A DNA stretch of 64,000 bases, taken from positions 124,001 to 188,000 of the forward strand of contig NZ_UNRE01000004.1 in NCBI RefSeq assembly GCF_900537085.1, read 5' to 3'. This document shows positions 37,189 through 44,827 of this stretch, in pieces (positions within the stretch are counted from its first letter, which is position 1; every line of letters begins with the position of its first letter). The notes under the pieces were generated by a model. It was not told the origin of the DNA. It made no database searches and saw nothing but the letters and a program-made list of their open reading frames with translations. The translations under genes were made by a program, and so were the position numbers. The stretch comes from Agarivorans sp. Alg241-V36. Lineage in GTDB: Bacteria; Pseudomonadota; Gammaproteobacteria; Enterobacterales; Celerinatantimonadaceae.

Positions 37189-38016
37189 CTAGCTGGCCAT
37201 TTGCAGCGCCATTTCTCTACCTTGACCGCGGATTTTATCAATGGATACATAAAATGAAGACGGCAATACCAAAGCACCAGAATTTGCGTGGCTAGCAAAG
37301 TAGTCAATTTTGGCGGCCTTGCTCTCTAGATGATCCCAGTCTTGATGTATTCGACAGGCAAAATTAAGCACTAAGGCACGAAGGGGTTCTATTTTGGCGG
37401 CATCTGGATTCACATAAAACTCAATGGTATCCACCAAACGAGGAGCAAACTTCCAAGCGCGGGCTAGCTCAGCACCCAATTTTGCAGTGGTAGTGCCAAG
37501 GAGTTCTTGCTGCACCGCTTGTCGGTCTTCACCTTCTGCCACTCTTAAGGCCACCTGCTCTGCTATATCAGGAGCTAAGGTATACACCATTAAATCGCCA
37601 ATGTTATGCAAGATACCCGCGGTGAACATTTCATTGGGGTCTATGCGTACTTTCTCTGCGATTTTGCTGGTAATACTGGCGATTTCAAAGGTATCACTCC
37701 AGTAAGCTTGCATATCTAACTTAGGCACTTTGGGAAAAGCACTGGTAAGCCAAGACACTACAATCATGGTTTTAAGCGGGGCAATACCTAAGCGAATAAC
37801 TGCCTCATTAACCGAAGCAATGGTTCGGCTACGGCCAAAGTGGGCAGAATTAGATAAGCGCAATACTCGCGCACTAATCACTTGATCCATGGATATTTTC
37901 TTAGCCAGCATGCCAAAGTCACAATCAGGATCGTTAAGCATACTAACCAGTTGCTGAACCACACTGGAAACTTTGGGTAATTCATTCACACGGGATAGTA
38001 ATTCTTGTTCGGTCAT
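37189..38016 (-). CDS. HDOD domain protein
   Basis: This 275-aa protein is mostly a single HDOD domain, an HD-related output domain found in signalling proteins, without visible intact HD phosphohydrolase residues. NELPKVSSVVQQLVSMLNDP at residues 12-31, RLSNSAHFGRSRTIASVNEAVIRLG and TAGILHNIGDL are typical of the domain. No sensor or GGDEF/EAL domain is attached. GGAGGG lies upstream of the ATG. It may act in motility, stress or c-di-GMP signalling, as other HDOD proteins do, but nothing in the context decides this. Confidence 0.88.
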   Translation of the reverse strand: MTEQELLSRVNELPKVSSVVQQLVSMLNDPDCDFGMLAKKISMDQVISARVLRLSNSAHFGRSRTIASVNEAVIRLGIAPLKTMIVVSWLTSAFPKVPKLDMQAYWSDTFEIASITSKIAEKVRIDPNEMFTAGILHNIGDLMVYTLAPDIAEQVALRVAEGEDRQAVQQELLGTTTAKLGAELARAWKFAPRLVDTIEFYVNPDAAKIEPLRALVLNFACRIHQDWDHLESKAAKIDYFASHANSGALVLPSSFYVSIDKIRGQGREMALQMAS

Positions 38017-38249
38017 CCAACCCTCCTGCTAGAAAATACCGTCACTACGCTTATACCCTATCAAAGCAATGCCATTTGCTTGGTCACACGCTTAGTTAAG
38101 CCAAGCTTAATACATAGTTCAAGCTAAACAAATAAATAACAACAATATCAGTAGGATTTATACGGGTAAAGAAAGGAATTGTCAGCGAGCCTCCAAGAGT
38201 AGAGATAGAGTATGCAGGCAGAAGATGAGCCGCTAAATCATTGGCGTAT

Positions 38250-38546
38250 TTAGCTGGGAGTAATCCAAAACAGCACTTTACCTTTGATCCGCGACGAACG
38301 CACCGGTCCCATATCAATGGTAGATACACTGCTCGGGTTTTCACCACGTAGCCAAATAAAGCCATACCTATCTACGCTGCCTATCTTTTTTACTATTAAC
38401 CCAAACTTTGGATGTAATACCTTTACCACATCGCCGGGCTTAAAATGCTTACTTAGATAGAAACGATGAAACATCACATAGCTATTTTTAGGTAATAGCG
38501 GAGACATACTGTCTCCCCTTATTTTATTTATGCTTAAACCAAACAA
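38250..38546 (-). CDS. sodX: Nickel-type SOD maturation protease
   Basis: SodX is a short S26-family (signal peptidase-like) protease that removes the propeptide of Ni-SOD, exposing the His1 ligand. The 98-aa protein has the Ser nucleophile in RGDSMSPLL (residues 10-18) and the catalytic lysine in LIVKKIG, followed by WLRGENPSSVSTIDMG, which matches the family. It lacks a membrane segment, as is usual for SodX. It begins with a TTG only 5 nt after the sodN stop; the adjacent sodN is the expected substrate. No other signal peptidase-like function is needed to explain it. Confidence 0.88.
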   Translation of the reverse strand: MFGLSINKIRGDSMSPLLPKNSYVMFHRFYLSKHFKPGDVVKVLHPKFGLIVKKIGSVDRYGFIWLRGENPSSVSTIDMGPVRSSRIKGKVLFWITPS

Positions 38547-38551
38547 GCGAG

Positions 38552-39055
38552 TTAGGCCTTTAAGTCCGGATAAACCAAGGCTTGCGCTGGCGGATAAGGG
38601 CTAATGGCTTTAAAGGTGTTAATGCCTTTACTCTGCCAGAATATCTCAGCGAATTGGTTCACTTTTTCGAGTAAGTCTAAGCAGGCAGTTTTATCGATAT
38701 TTTGCTTGGCCTTAGATGCCGCCAGCATAATACTGTGGCTAAGCTCATGCAGTTGCGGGTAGGCATCAAGTTGAGGCTGCTTGATGTAATCGCCCCAAAT
38801 CACCCTAATCTCTTCTTTTACTTTTAAACCGTGTTCCTCTTTTTGCGCAACCAGTCTGCCAAACTGAGCCTGTTCGTTAGCACTTAGCGCCGATTTAGCA
38901 CTTAGCTCATCGAGTAAATCAACCATACGTATCATGGTTAAAACAGCCAATTGCGCAGAGATAGGATCATAAATTTTGCAGGGAATATCGCAGTGTGCAG
39001 ACACCTTCTCAAAGGCAAGTACACCATCAAGTTTTGCTAATACACTATAAAGCAT
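38552..39055 (-). CDS. sodN: Nickel superoxide dismutase SodN
   Basis: SodN dismutates superoxide with a nickel centre and needs no iron. The precursor is 167 aa with a 20-residue propeptide. The mature N-terminus begins HCDIPCKIYDP at residue 21, the nickel hook motif HCxxPCxxY, providing His1, Cys2 and Cys6 after cleavage. The mature part is the four-helix bundle of the family. I chose the ATG at 39055, with AAGGA upstream; the longer ORF start is not family-like. The neighbouring sodX encodes the processing protease. A nickel uptake gene is not seen nearby. Confidence 0.95.
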   Translation of the reverse strand: MLYSVLAKLDGVLAFEKVSAHCDIPCKIYDPISAQLAVLTMIRMVDLLDELSAKSALSANEQAQFGRLVAQKEEHGLKVKEEIRVIWGDYIKQPQLDAYPQLHELSHSIMLAASKAKQNIDKTACLDLLEKVNQFAEIFWQSKGINTFKAISPYPPAQALVYPDLKA

Positions 39056-39065
39056 GAAACCATCC

Positions 39066-39254
39066 TTATTTCTTTGAAGTGGTTTTGTTGTGTGTCGCAA
39101 ATAACAAACCACCCGCTACCACAATCGGCGCTAGCCACAATAAATGAATCAACATCGACCAACTCGATTGATGGTCGTGTCCAGGGTGGGCAAACACGCT
39201 ATAAGGGGCTGCTAACGCAAGCATTACCCATGTTTTTACAGCAAGCTTTTTCAT
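39066..39254 (-). CDS. Small His-rich membrane protein of the sodN cassette
   Basis: This 62-aa protein has a signal-peptide-like N-terminus (VMLALAAPYSVFA), then HPGHDHQSSW, then a second hydrophobic segment (LLWLAPIVVAGGLLFAT) and a basic end. The predicted mature protein would begin with the HPGHDH cluster on the periplasmic side, a good metal-binding candidate. It lies 10 nt upstream of sodN and 18 nt downstream of the TPR-like gene, with AAAAGGAC before the ATG. I do not recognise the family. A role in nickel handling is inferred from position and histidines only. Confidence 0.75.
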   Translation of the reverse strand: MKKLAVKTWVMLALAAPYSVFAHPGHDHQSSWSMLIHLLWLAPIVVAGGLLFATHNKTTSKK

Positions 39255-39272
39255 AAAAGTCCTTTTTTAGGT

Positions 39273-39701
39273 TTAGTGGTAAGTTTGTTGATCGCTATAG
39301 GCTAGCTCTACCTGAGACTTAAGCTCTGCAAGGCAGGCCTCACAAGGAGGATGCTCTTTAGCAAATTCAAGCAATGGATTGAGAGTGAGCTTAATAGCTT
39401 TAAGTGCAATAAGTTGTAGGTCTTCATCACTTTGGCGGTCGTGATAAAGATGTAACATGGACTGATGAGGGGTAAATAAGCATCGCTGGGCATCTTCTAT
39501 CTTGCCTGCGCGAATGAACATTTCTGCCAAATTATGATAGCCACAAATCCACCCTTGGATAGACTCTACACAACGTGGGTTTTTAGTTAGTCGCTCCTCC
39601 AGTAGGAAAATGGCATCTTCGTAATAACGCTCTGCTTCTGGCCAGTTTTGCTGGTTAAAAAGCTGATTGCCTATATTCATCATTCCTTGCCAAGTATTCA
39701 C
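39273..39701 (-). CDS. TPR-like protein of the sodN cassette
   Basis: This protein of about 142 aa is helical and TPR-like (GNQLFNQQNWPEAERYYEDA, then GYHNLAEMFIRAGKIEDAQRC). Near the C-terminus is PPCEACLAEL, a CxxC that could bind metal, and there are three further cysteines. It is first in the sodN cassette, right behind a Fur box. The start is unclear: I give the GTG at 39701, with GGCGGA upstream; a TTG at 39713 and the ATGs at 39683/39680 are alternatives. The function is unknown. A chaperone-like role in Ni-SOD production is plausible from position, not shown. Confidence 0.65.
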   Translation of the reverse strand: MNTWQGMMNIGNQLFNQQNWPEAERYYEDAIFLLEERLTKNPRCVESIQGWICGYHNLAEMFIRAGKIEDAQRCLFTPHQSMLHLYHDRQSDEDLQLIALKAIKLTLNPLLEFAKEHPPCEACLAELKSQVELAYSDQQTYH

Positions 39702-39718
39702 AATTCCGCCCAATCAAA

Positions 39719-39739
39719 TACAAATGAAAATCATTATCA
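39719..39739 (-). promoter_or_regulatory. Fur box upstream of the sodN cassette
   Basis: GAAAATCATTATCA at 39726-39739 matches 13 of 14 positions of the right two-thirds of the 21-bp canonical Fur site (TGATAATGATAATCATTATCA). It lies about 18 nt upstream of the first gene of the cassette, so Fur would repress it when iron is sufficient. Confidence 0.7.
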
Positions 39740-39964
39740 TTAAGATCTTTGAGATATGCAAACGTTTATTGCTAAATAAATGACCAGAGTGTCGGTGCTT
39801 TGCATAACTAGGCTATAGACTCCATCTCTCGACTAAAGCGATTTAATCTCAAACAAGATTTATCCGCGAACGCTTAGCAGGCACTAACAAACTAGATAGG
39901 AATGGCATCAAGGCCAAGTATTTACCGGCGCTAAGCAGTAAAACCCACCTTAATAAACACCAGC

Positions 39965-40054
39965 CTAAATCACTGACGAATACATCAACAAACAGAGGCA
40001 AACCGTCATTGAAGCCAATGCAATCCACTTAAACTCTTTACTCAAACCTGCCAT
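39965..40054 (-). CDS. Candidate 29-aa membrane peptide under a Fur box
   Basis: A 30-codon ORF encodes MAGLSKEFKWIALASMT followed by a hydrophobic stretch ending MYSSVI, a one-helix peptide. GGAG lies 6 nt before the ATG and the Fur box at 40084-40098 is about 30 nt upstream. A second hydrophobic ORF in another frame (39849-40028, 59 aa) overlaps it, so this may instead be the remains of a longer frameshifted membrane gene. Evidence is limited to the start signals. Confidence 0.3.
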   Translation of the reverse strand: MAGLSKEFKWIALASMTVCLCLLMYSSVI

Positions 40055-40083
40055 AAGCGCTCCAATATAACTTGCCTTTCAAA

Positions 40084-40098
40084 TGATATTGATTATCA
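40084..40098. promoter_or_regulatory. Fur box between the sodN cassette and the Crp/Fnr gene
   Basis: TGATATTGATTATCA matches 13 of 14 specified positions of the 7-1-7 Fur motif (TGATAAT-N-ATTATCA). It lies 63 nt upstream of the Crp/Fnr gene start on the plus strand and 30 nt upstream of a candidate 29-aa ORF on the minus strand. Confidence 0.7.
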
Positions 40099-40132
40099 TT
40101 TACATTGTAGTTCGAGTGATGAATTTGTCTTC

Positions 40133-40146
40133 TTGATAATTATCAA
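40133..40146. promoter_or_regulatory. Perfect FNR-type box at the Crp/Fnr gene
   Basis: TTGATAATTATCAA is an exact match to the FNR consensus TTGATNNNNATCAA and is a complete palindrome. It is centred about 22 nt before the start codon, a position more consistent with repression, probably autoregulation by the encoded regulator. Confidence 0.7.
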
Positions 40147-40161
40147 GCGTGAGGTTTAGTT

Positions 40162-40842
40162 ATGTCAGCTTCAATGATGTCTATATTAAAAGCTAAAGAG
40201 AAACAGCTGTTTTTAGCGGGAAGAACCGAAATATATTGTAAGGCAGGCGATTTACTTTTTAGCCAAGGGCAATCGGCTAACAGTATGTATCGCATCGAAA
40301 AAGGCAAAGTATCTTTGTTTAGATTAATGCCGAATGGCGATGAAAAGCTGTTTAAAGTATTTATGGCGGGTGACATTTTTGCCGAAGTGGCATTGTTCCT
40401 CACTCCGAGAAAATACCCAATGAGTGCTCGCATCGAACAAGATTCAATACTCTCTTCTTTTTCTTATGAACATGTTTTCGGCACCATTCGCCAATGCCCA
40501 GAGCTATCTCTTCGAATACTGGGTTTTATGAGCAACCGTATTTGCGAGTTAATGAATACCATAGACATATTAACTCAAGTAAACGCTAATCAACGCTTAG
40601 TGATGAAGCTGGCCGAGATCTACAAAAAGCAATACAACAAAGAAAATCGGGTTGCCCTGCCCTGCAGTAAAAAACTGCTAGCCTCTCAATTAGGCATGAC
40701 CCCAGAAACCTTATCTAGAACCATGAAGAAACTTAAAACCGAAGGCTTGATTGAAGAAGTAGGTTCTAAATTATTATTGCCTGATATCCCTTCGCTATGC
40801 CGTTCGGTCAACCTCACCCAAGAAATGTTTAATGCTGCATAG
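40162..40842 (+). CDS. Crp/Fnr family transcriptional regulator
   Basis: This 226-aa regulator has an N-terminal cyclic-nucleotide-binding-like sensor domain (about residues 30-120) and a C-terminal winged helix-turn-helix (KKLLASQLGMTPETLSRTMK near residues 173-192). The recognition helix carries the E--SR residues (PETLSR) that FNR uses to read TTGAT half-sites. It lacks the N-terminal cysteine cluster of FNR, so it is not an oxygen-sensing Fe-S form; a DNR-like or other sensor is possible. A perfect FNR-type box and a Fur box lie upstream. A VOC gene follows after 16 nt. Confidence 0.9.
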   Translation: MSASMMSILKAKEKQLFLAGRTEIYCKAGDLLFSQGQSANSMYRIEKGKVSLFRLMPNGDEKLFKVFMAGDIFAEVALFLTPRKYPMSARIEQDSILSSFSYEHVFGTIRQCPELSLRILGFMSNRICELMNTIDILTQVNANQRLVMKLAEIYKKQYNKENRVALPCSKKLLASQLGMTPETLSRTMKKLKTEGLIEEVGSKLLLPDIPSLCRSVNLTQEMFNAA

Positions 40843-40857
40843 CTAAAAGAGAAAGCC

Positions 40858-41223
40858 ATGAAGTCTCTACAATCAATTGAAATGAAGGCTTTTGTTCCGA
40901 GCAAAAATTTCGATAGCTCTATCGATTTCTATAAAACCATCGGTTTTACCATGGCGTCAAACCAGCACGGTATCGCTTATTTTCATCACCAAAATTGCGC
41001 CTTTTTACTCCAAGATTATTACCAAGAGCAGCTATGCGATAACTTCATGATGCATTTACTGGTGAAAGACATAGAGCAATGGCACCACTCCATTAGCCAA
41101 AAGCTAGCAGACTCAGGCCTGAGCTATAGCCTCACCCCAATAAGCGCTCAACCATGGGGAATGCGCGATTTTTGCCTCACCGACCCTAGCGGCGTGTTGT
41201 GGCGAATTGGCGAGAATCAATAA
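40858..41223 (+). CDS. VOC family protein
   Basis: This 121-aa protein has the beta-alpha-beta-beta-beta pattern of the vicinal oxygen chelate (glyoxalase/bleomycin resistance) fold: MKAFVPSKNFDSSIDFYKTIGF near the N-terminus (given in part) and DFCLTDPSGVLWRIGE at the C-terminus. One domain of 121 aa would act as a dimer. It follows the Crp/Fnr gene by 16 nt and is probably co-transcribed. The substrate cannot be assigned. Confidence 0.8.
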   Translation: MKSLQSIEMKAFVPSKNFDSSIDFYKTIGFTMASNQHGIAYFHHQNCAFLLQDYYQEQLCDNFMMHLLVKDIEQWHHSISQKLADSGLSYSLTPISAQPWGMRDFCLTDPSGVLWRIGENQ

Positions 41224-41306
41224 ACTGTTTAAGCAAATACCTCCCCCAGGTGCTTGAGCTGAACCCAATAACATCCTCAACAGCACCACATAGCTAGGAG
41301 CAAATA

Positions 41307-41672
41307 ATGAGAATAACGCCAGACCTAAAACTTAAGGCTCTAGAAGTCGCGTTAAGCTGGCTACATTTAATCGACCTAAGCCACTACGCCAAAGCCTATA
41401 GTATTTCGGCCCCATATTTTCGCTCACAAATCACCTTAGGCGAATTGAGCAAGCGCATAATAAAAGTAAATCAGCAGATAGGTGAAACCACCAACCGAAC
41501 ACTAAAAAGCACTCACCATATTTGTAAGGTGCCAAATGCGCCGGTGGGAGATTACGTAATCATAGAGTTTGAGTTAGAAACAGAACTCCAGCCAAATGTG
41601 ATAGAAACCATTACGCCAGTTTTTGAAGATGGACAATGGAAGATCTGCGGCTACTACTTATCGGTAAGGTAG
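41307..41672 (+). CDS. DUF4019-like protein
   Basis: This 121-aa protein resembles DUF4019: an early LSWLHLIDLSHYAKAY segment (W-x-x-x-D...Y pattern), a central ...FRSQITLGEL, and VFEDGQWKICGYYLS at the C-terminus. DUF4019 proteins normally carry a signal peptide, but none is present here and TAGGAG lies before this ATG, so the protein is probably cytoplasmic. It lies 83 nt after the VOC gene. The function is unknown. Confidence 0.65.
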   Translation: MRITPDLKLKALEVALSWLHLIDLSHYAKAYSISAPYFRSQITLGELSKRIIKVNQQIGETTNRTLKSTHHICKVPNAPVGDYVIIEFELETELQPNVIETITPVFEDGQWKICGYYLSVR

Positions 41673-41750
41673 GTTGAGCAATCACCGAAGAGCAACAACT
41701 CGCCCTCAGGTGATTGATAGCAGCTTATCTCGGTCAACTCGTTGCTTTCA

Positions 41751-43496
41751 TCAGTGACACAAGGGATTAGCAATCGGTTCGCCAATCTCCGGCAAAGGGC
41801 GCTGATCACTGTCGCCATAACCAATTTTAAAGCGCACTCGATTGACACAAATTTTTTCTATCTGTGGTTTAAACAAATCAAATAAGGCAAAACGCTGTTT
41901 AAGCTCAGGATTAGCGGCTTGATAACTACCAATCTCTTCCGCTAGCCAAGCATAAAACTGCGGTTCACTAATTCCTATGCGGGCTAATTTTGGCGAGACA
42001 AAACGCAGCACGGTAACGAAGTGTCCGGTAATTAAATCGTGGATTAAATAGTTGGCCGGCAAGCGGGTTAAGTTTGCTCTCACCGCACTGTCTAAACTTT
42101 CTAGTTCAGGAAAGTCTTGGTCAACTAAGCGCAAATCGCCATGAAAATCTTTAATAATACACCCCGCAGGCTGGTGTTTATCTAGTACCAAAGTAATGTT
42201 CTGACCGTGGGCGACTAAGCCCACGCCATAGCGGCACATTAAGTGATACAAAGGCACCACCACATGCTTAAACAGTTTTCTTAGCCAGGTCTCGGCACTC
42301 ACTTCCGCTAAACTAATCAGCGCAACTATTGCCGCTTCGCCATTATTATCTTGCTGCATCAAGGTTGCCATAGACATCGGCCGTTGCTGGACCGGAATCA
42401 CCGACTCAGCTCGCTCTCGCCAAATACACCCGAGCATTTCTTTATAGCGATAAGCGCCCGCGGGTAACCGCTGCTGTTGTGGATGCGGGCAAAATACCCC
42501 AGCTACTTCCTGCTGCACATACAGCCCGCGTTCAGCAAACAGCGGATCTTGCTGGGTTAGTTTCGCCAGCCAAGCAGAAAGCTCAGGCCCTTGTGCAATA
42601 AATTGCCCCGGAATACCCCGATAACAAGAAGTATTAAGAATGGTTAAGGCCGTTTTTACATCAAAGCTCCGCTCCGGCTTATCGCTACTTAGGGTCCTTA
42701 TCGACTGTTGCGCCAGCCAATTGCCTGCCTCTACTTCCAGCAAAATTATTGCGCCTTCAGAAATGTGTTGAGCAAATTGGATTTGGATAAAACGCTCATA
42801 TTGCCATGGGTGCACAGCCACAATGTAATACTGCGCTTGCCAATCATTCGGCAATTGCTGATTTAGGGCCTTAAAGCCCTCGTCACTTAGGGTTTGTTTA
42901 AGCAAGTTGGTTTGGCTTAAACCCGGCTTAAACCCAACCTCACACAGCTGTTTTTCTACTGCCAAATACTTGAGCTGAATAGCACTTGCTGTTTCTGGGG
43001 CATAACGAGCTAGATCCTGACTGCCCCAACCTAAACGTCCTTTGTTGGCAATTGCTTTGGGGTGAGCATCTAAATAGGCTTGGCGCTGGGTTTCGTTAAG
43101 CAATACCAAATCAGTCGCGTTAATGTTTTGTTGCTGTTGCCAACGCTGGGCATCGCTATACAAAGTTTGCTGAATCTCTTCCAATAAACCCGCTAAGTGA
43201 ATGTCGTTAATCTCGATTAAGCTCTGAATATCGAGCAATAACTCACAAGCTAATACAGCACTACTATCACTAGTTACGATGCTATTAGGTTCAACGATGT
43301 ACATGCCCCAAATCGTCTTTTCGGCCTTAAACAGCCAAGTACGATGCGGTGTAAGCAAACTATAGCGCGCATTTTTTTGATCTTGCTGAGAGCAAGTTTC
43401 AAGGCTGAATTTAAGCCGTTCTTCAAACTGTAACTCACTTAAAATCTTAGCTACCAATTGCTTATTTACCGCCTGCCATTGAGCTTGTTTGAACAT
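41751..43496 (-). CDS. iucC: IucC-like NIS siderophore synthetase
   Basis: This 581-aa protein belongs to the IucA/IucC family of NRPS-independent siderophore synthetases, which use ATP to condense a citrate carboxyl group with an amine. It has DAHPKAIANKGRLGW near residue 140 (ATP-binding region), VAHPWQYERF-like VHPWQ near residue 232, and a FhuF-like C-terminal part with YGVGLVAHGQNITLVLD and IIKDFHGDLRLV, very close in character to aerobactin IucC. It is divergent from the siderophore operon across a Fur box. I infer it adds the second hydroxamate arm. Confidence 0.88.
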   Translation of the reverse strand: MFKQAQWQAVNKQLVAKILSELQFEERLKFSLETCSQQDQKNARYSLLTPHRTWLFKAEKTIWGMYIVEPNSIVTSDSSAVLACELLLDIQSLIEINDIHLAGLLEEIQQTLYSDAQRWQQQQNINATDLVLLNETQRQAYLDAHPKAIANKGRLGWGSQDLARYAPETASAIQLKYLAVEKQLCEVGFKPGLSQTNLLKQTLSDEGFKALNQQLPNDWQAQYYIVAVHPWQYERFIQIQFAQHISEGAIILLEVEAGNWLAQQSIRTLSSDKPERSFDVKTALTILNTSCYRGIPGQFIAQGPELSAWLAKLTQQDPLFAERGLYVQQEVAGVFCPHPQQQRLPAGAYRYKEMLGCIWRERAESVIPVQQRPMSMATLMQQDNNGEAAIVALISLAEVSAETWLRKLFKHVVVPLYHLMCRYGVGLVAHGQNITLVLDKHQPAGCIIKDFHGDLRLVDQDFPELESLDSAVRANLTRLPANYLIHDLITGHFVTVLRFVSPKLARIGISEPQFYAWLAEEIGSYQAANPELKQRFALFDLFKPQIEKICVNRVRFKIGYGDSDQRPLPEIGEPIANPLCH

Positions 43497-43585
43497 CCCT
43501 ACTCCTAAACCTTTGTAATAGTAAGTTTATTTTTTGTTGGTGTTTTTGTTATCAATATATTGACATGGGCCACAAAAATAAACAA

Positions 43586-43606
43586 TGATAATGCAAACTA
43601 TTATCA
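43586..43606. promoter_or_regulatory. Fur box controlling the siderophore locus
   Basis: TGATAATGCAAACTATTATCA has both outer heptamers of the canonical 21-bp Fur site exactly (TGATAAT and ATTATCA). It lies between the divergent iucC and MFS genes, 21 nt before the MFS start and about 90 nt before iucC, so one site could control both. Confidence 0.85.
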
Positions 43607-43626
43607 TTTGTATTTGAGTTGTAGAT

Positions 43627-44799
43627 TTGCTGTATCGCTGTTTACTCATTCTTTTGGGGTTAAACCAAACTCTCGTGCTGGCTTTTTTGCCTGAGCTGTC
43701 GAGCCTGTTAGGTTTTAGTCAAACGGAAAAAGATCTTGGATTTATCACCCTACTCTTGAACCTAAACTTAATCACTTATTGGTTTGGCGTGAAGTTCTGG
43801 GGTAATAAGCTAGGGAACTTAGGTATATGGCCATGTACCCGCATTGCAGCGGCTGGCTTTTTACTAGCGAACCTCGTGTTTTGGTGCAGCTTATTTGCCA
43901 GCGACCAGCCCTCGCTGCTGCTGGTTGCGTGCAGCCGTTTGCTGCTTGGTGTGTTTAGCAGTGCATTCGTTATTCTTGCGCATAGTCATCTTAGTATTGT
44001 CAGTAAAACAAACCTCGGTCAACTGGCCAAAACCAGCGGCGCTATTACTCTAGGTCGGCTGCTTGGCCCATGTTTAGCCTTGCTCCCTCTGGCGGCTAAT
44101 TATCTGCTATTCAGCCCAATTCTGCTGGCATTACCAGCCTGTCTATATTGCCTAAGTTGCAACCCAAAGTGGACGCTAGCTAGCCAAGTTGAGGCTCCGC
44201 CAACAAGCCCAGCGCAGGTACTTAGCTCATTACATTTTAAGCATATTTTACTATTGGCGGTGCTCACCACTTCGCTGGTTAGCATTGTGCAGTACTACAT
44301 TCTTCCCTTGCTGTTTAGCTTTGGTTACCAAGGAACAGAGGCTACCAAGGTATATGCCTCTTTGCTGTTGTACTTAAGCCTAGCGCTGATCGTTTATCAG
44401 TTTGTGGTGCTGCCTGTGGTATCGCGCTCGCCTTCACTGATTCCAGCGGTATTTTTAGTTTCATTAGTCAGCGGAAGCTTACTGCTGAGCTTTGCATCGA
44501 ATGCCTGGGCACTACTGCTGGTGTCCTTAGCCGTGCTGGCCTTTGCTATCTCCGGCCTTCCTAGTTGGTATAGCCAGCAGGCTTATTTACCCAACCCATC
44601 CGTTTCGTTTAGAGCAAAACGAAGCGCTTATTTAGCCAGAGCACACACCGCTGGTTACCTCATCGGTACTGCGGTGGCCAGTGGATGCCTATTGCTAGGC
44701 GTGCCGCTGCTGGTCCCTATTTGCTTGTTTAGTTTGGCAATGGTCACTCTGATTATTCGAGTAAACCAGCAAGCCCAAGCACAACCAAGCTTAACTTAA
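43627..44799 (+). CDS. MFS transporter, probable siderophore exporter
   Basis: This 390-aa protein has about twelve hydrophobic helices and resembles a major facilitator. Its place as first gene of a Fur-controlled siderophore operon, next to biosynthesis and receptor genes, makes siderophore export the likely role (as with IucX/PvsC-type exporters). The start is a TTG at 43627 with only a weak Shine-Dalgarno, so the N-terminus is uncertain. The substrate is inferred from context. Confidence 0.8.
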   Translation: MLYRCLLILLGLNQTLVLAFLPELSSLLGFSQTEKDLGFITLLLNLNLITYWFGVKFWGNKLGNLGIWPCTRIAAAGFLLANLVFWCSLFASDQPSLLLVACSRLLLGVFSSAFVILAHSHLSIVSKTNLGQLAKTSGAITLGRLLGPCLALLPLAANYLLFSPILLALPACLYCLSCNPKWTLASQVEAPPTSPAQVLSSLHFKHILLLAVLTTSLVSIVQYYILPLLFSFGYQGTEATKVYASLLLYLSLALIVYQFVVLPVVSRSPSLIPAVFLVSLVSGSLLLSFASNAWALLLVSLAVLAFAISGLPSWYSQQAYLPNPSVSFRAKRSAYLARAHTAGYLIGTAVASGCLLLGVPLLVPICLFSLAMVTLIIRVNQQAQAQPSLT

Positions 44800-44827
44800 C
44801 AACAATAACTAACGTTCAAGGACGACA

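Noticed and set aside
38096-38365. 89-codon minus-strand ORF overlapping sodX
   Set aside because: It is an out-of-frame shadow of the well-supported sodX gene.
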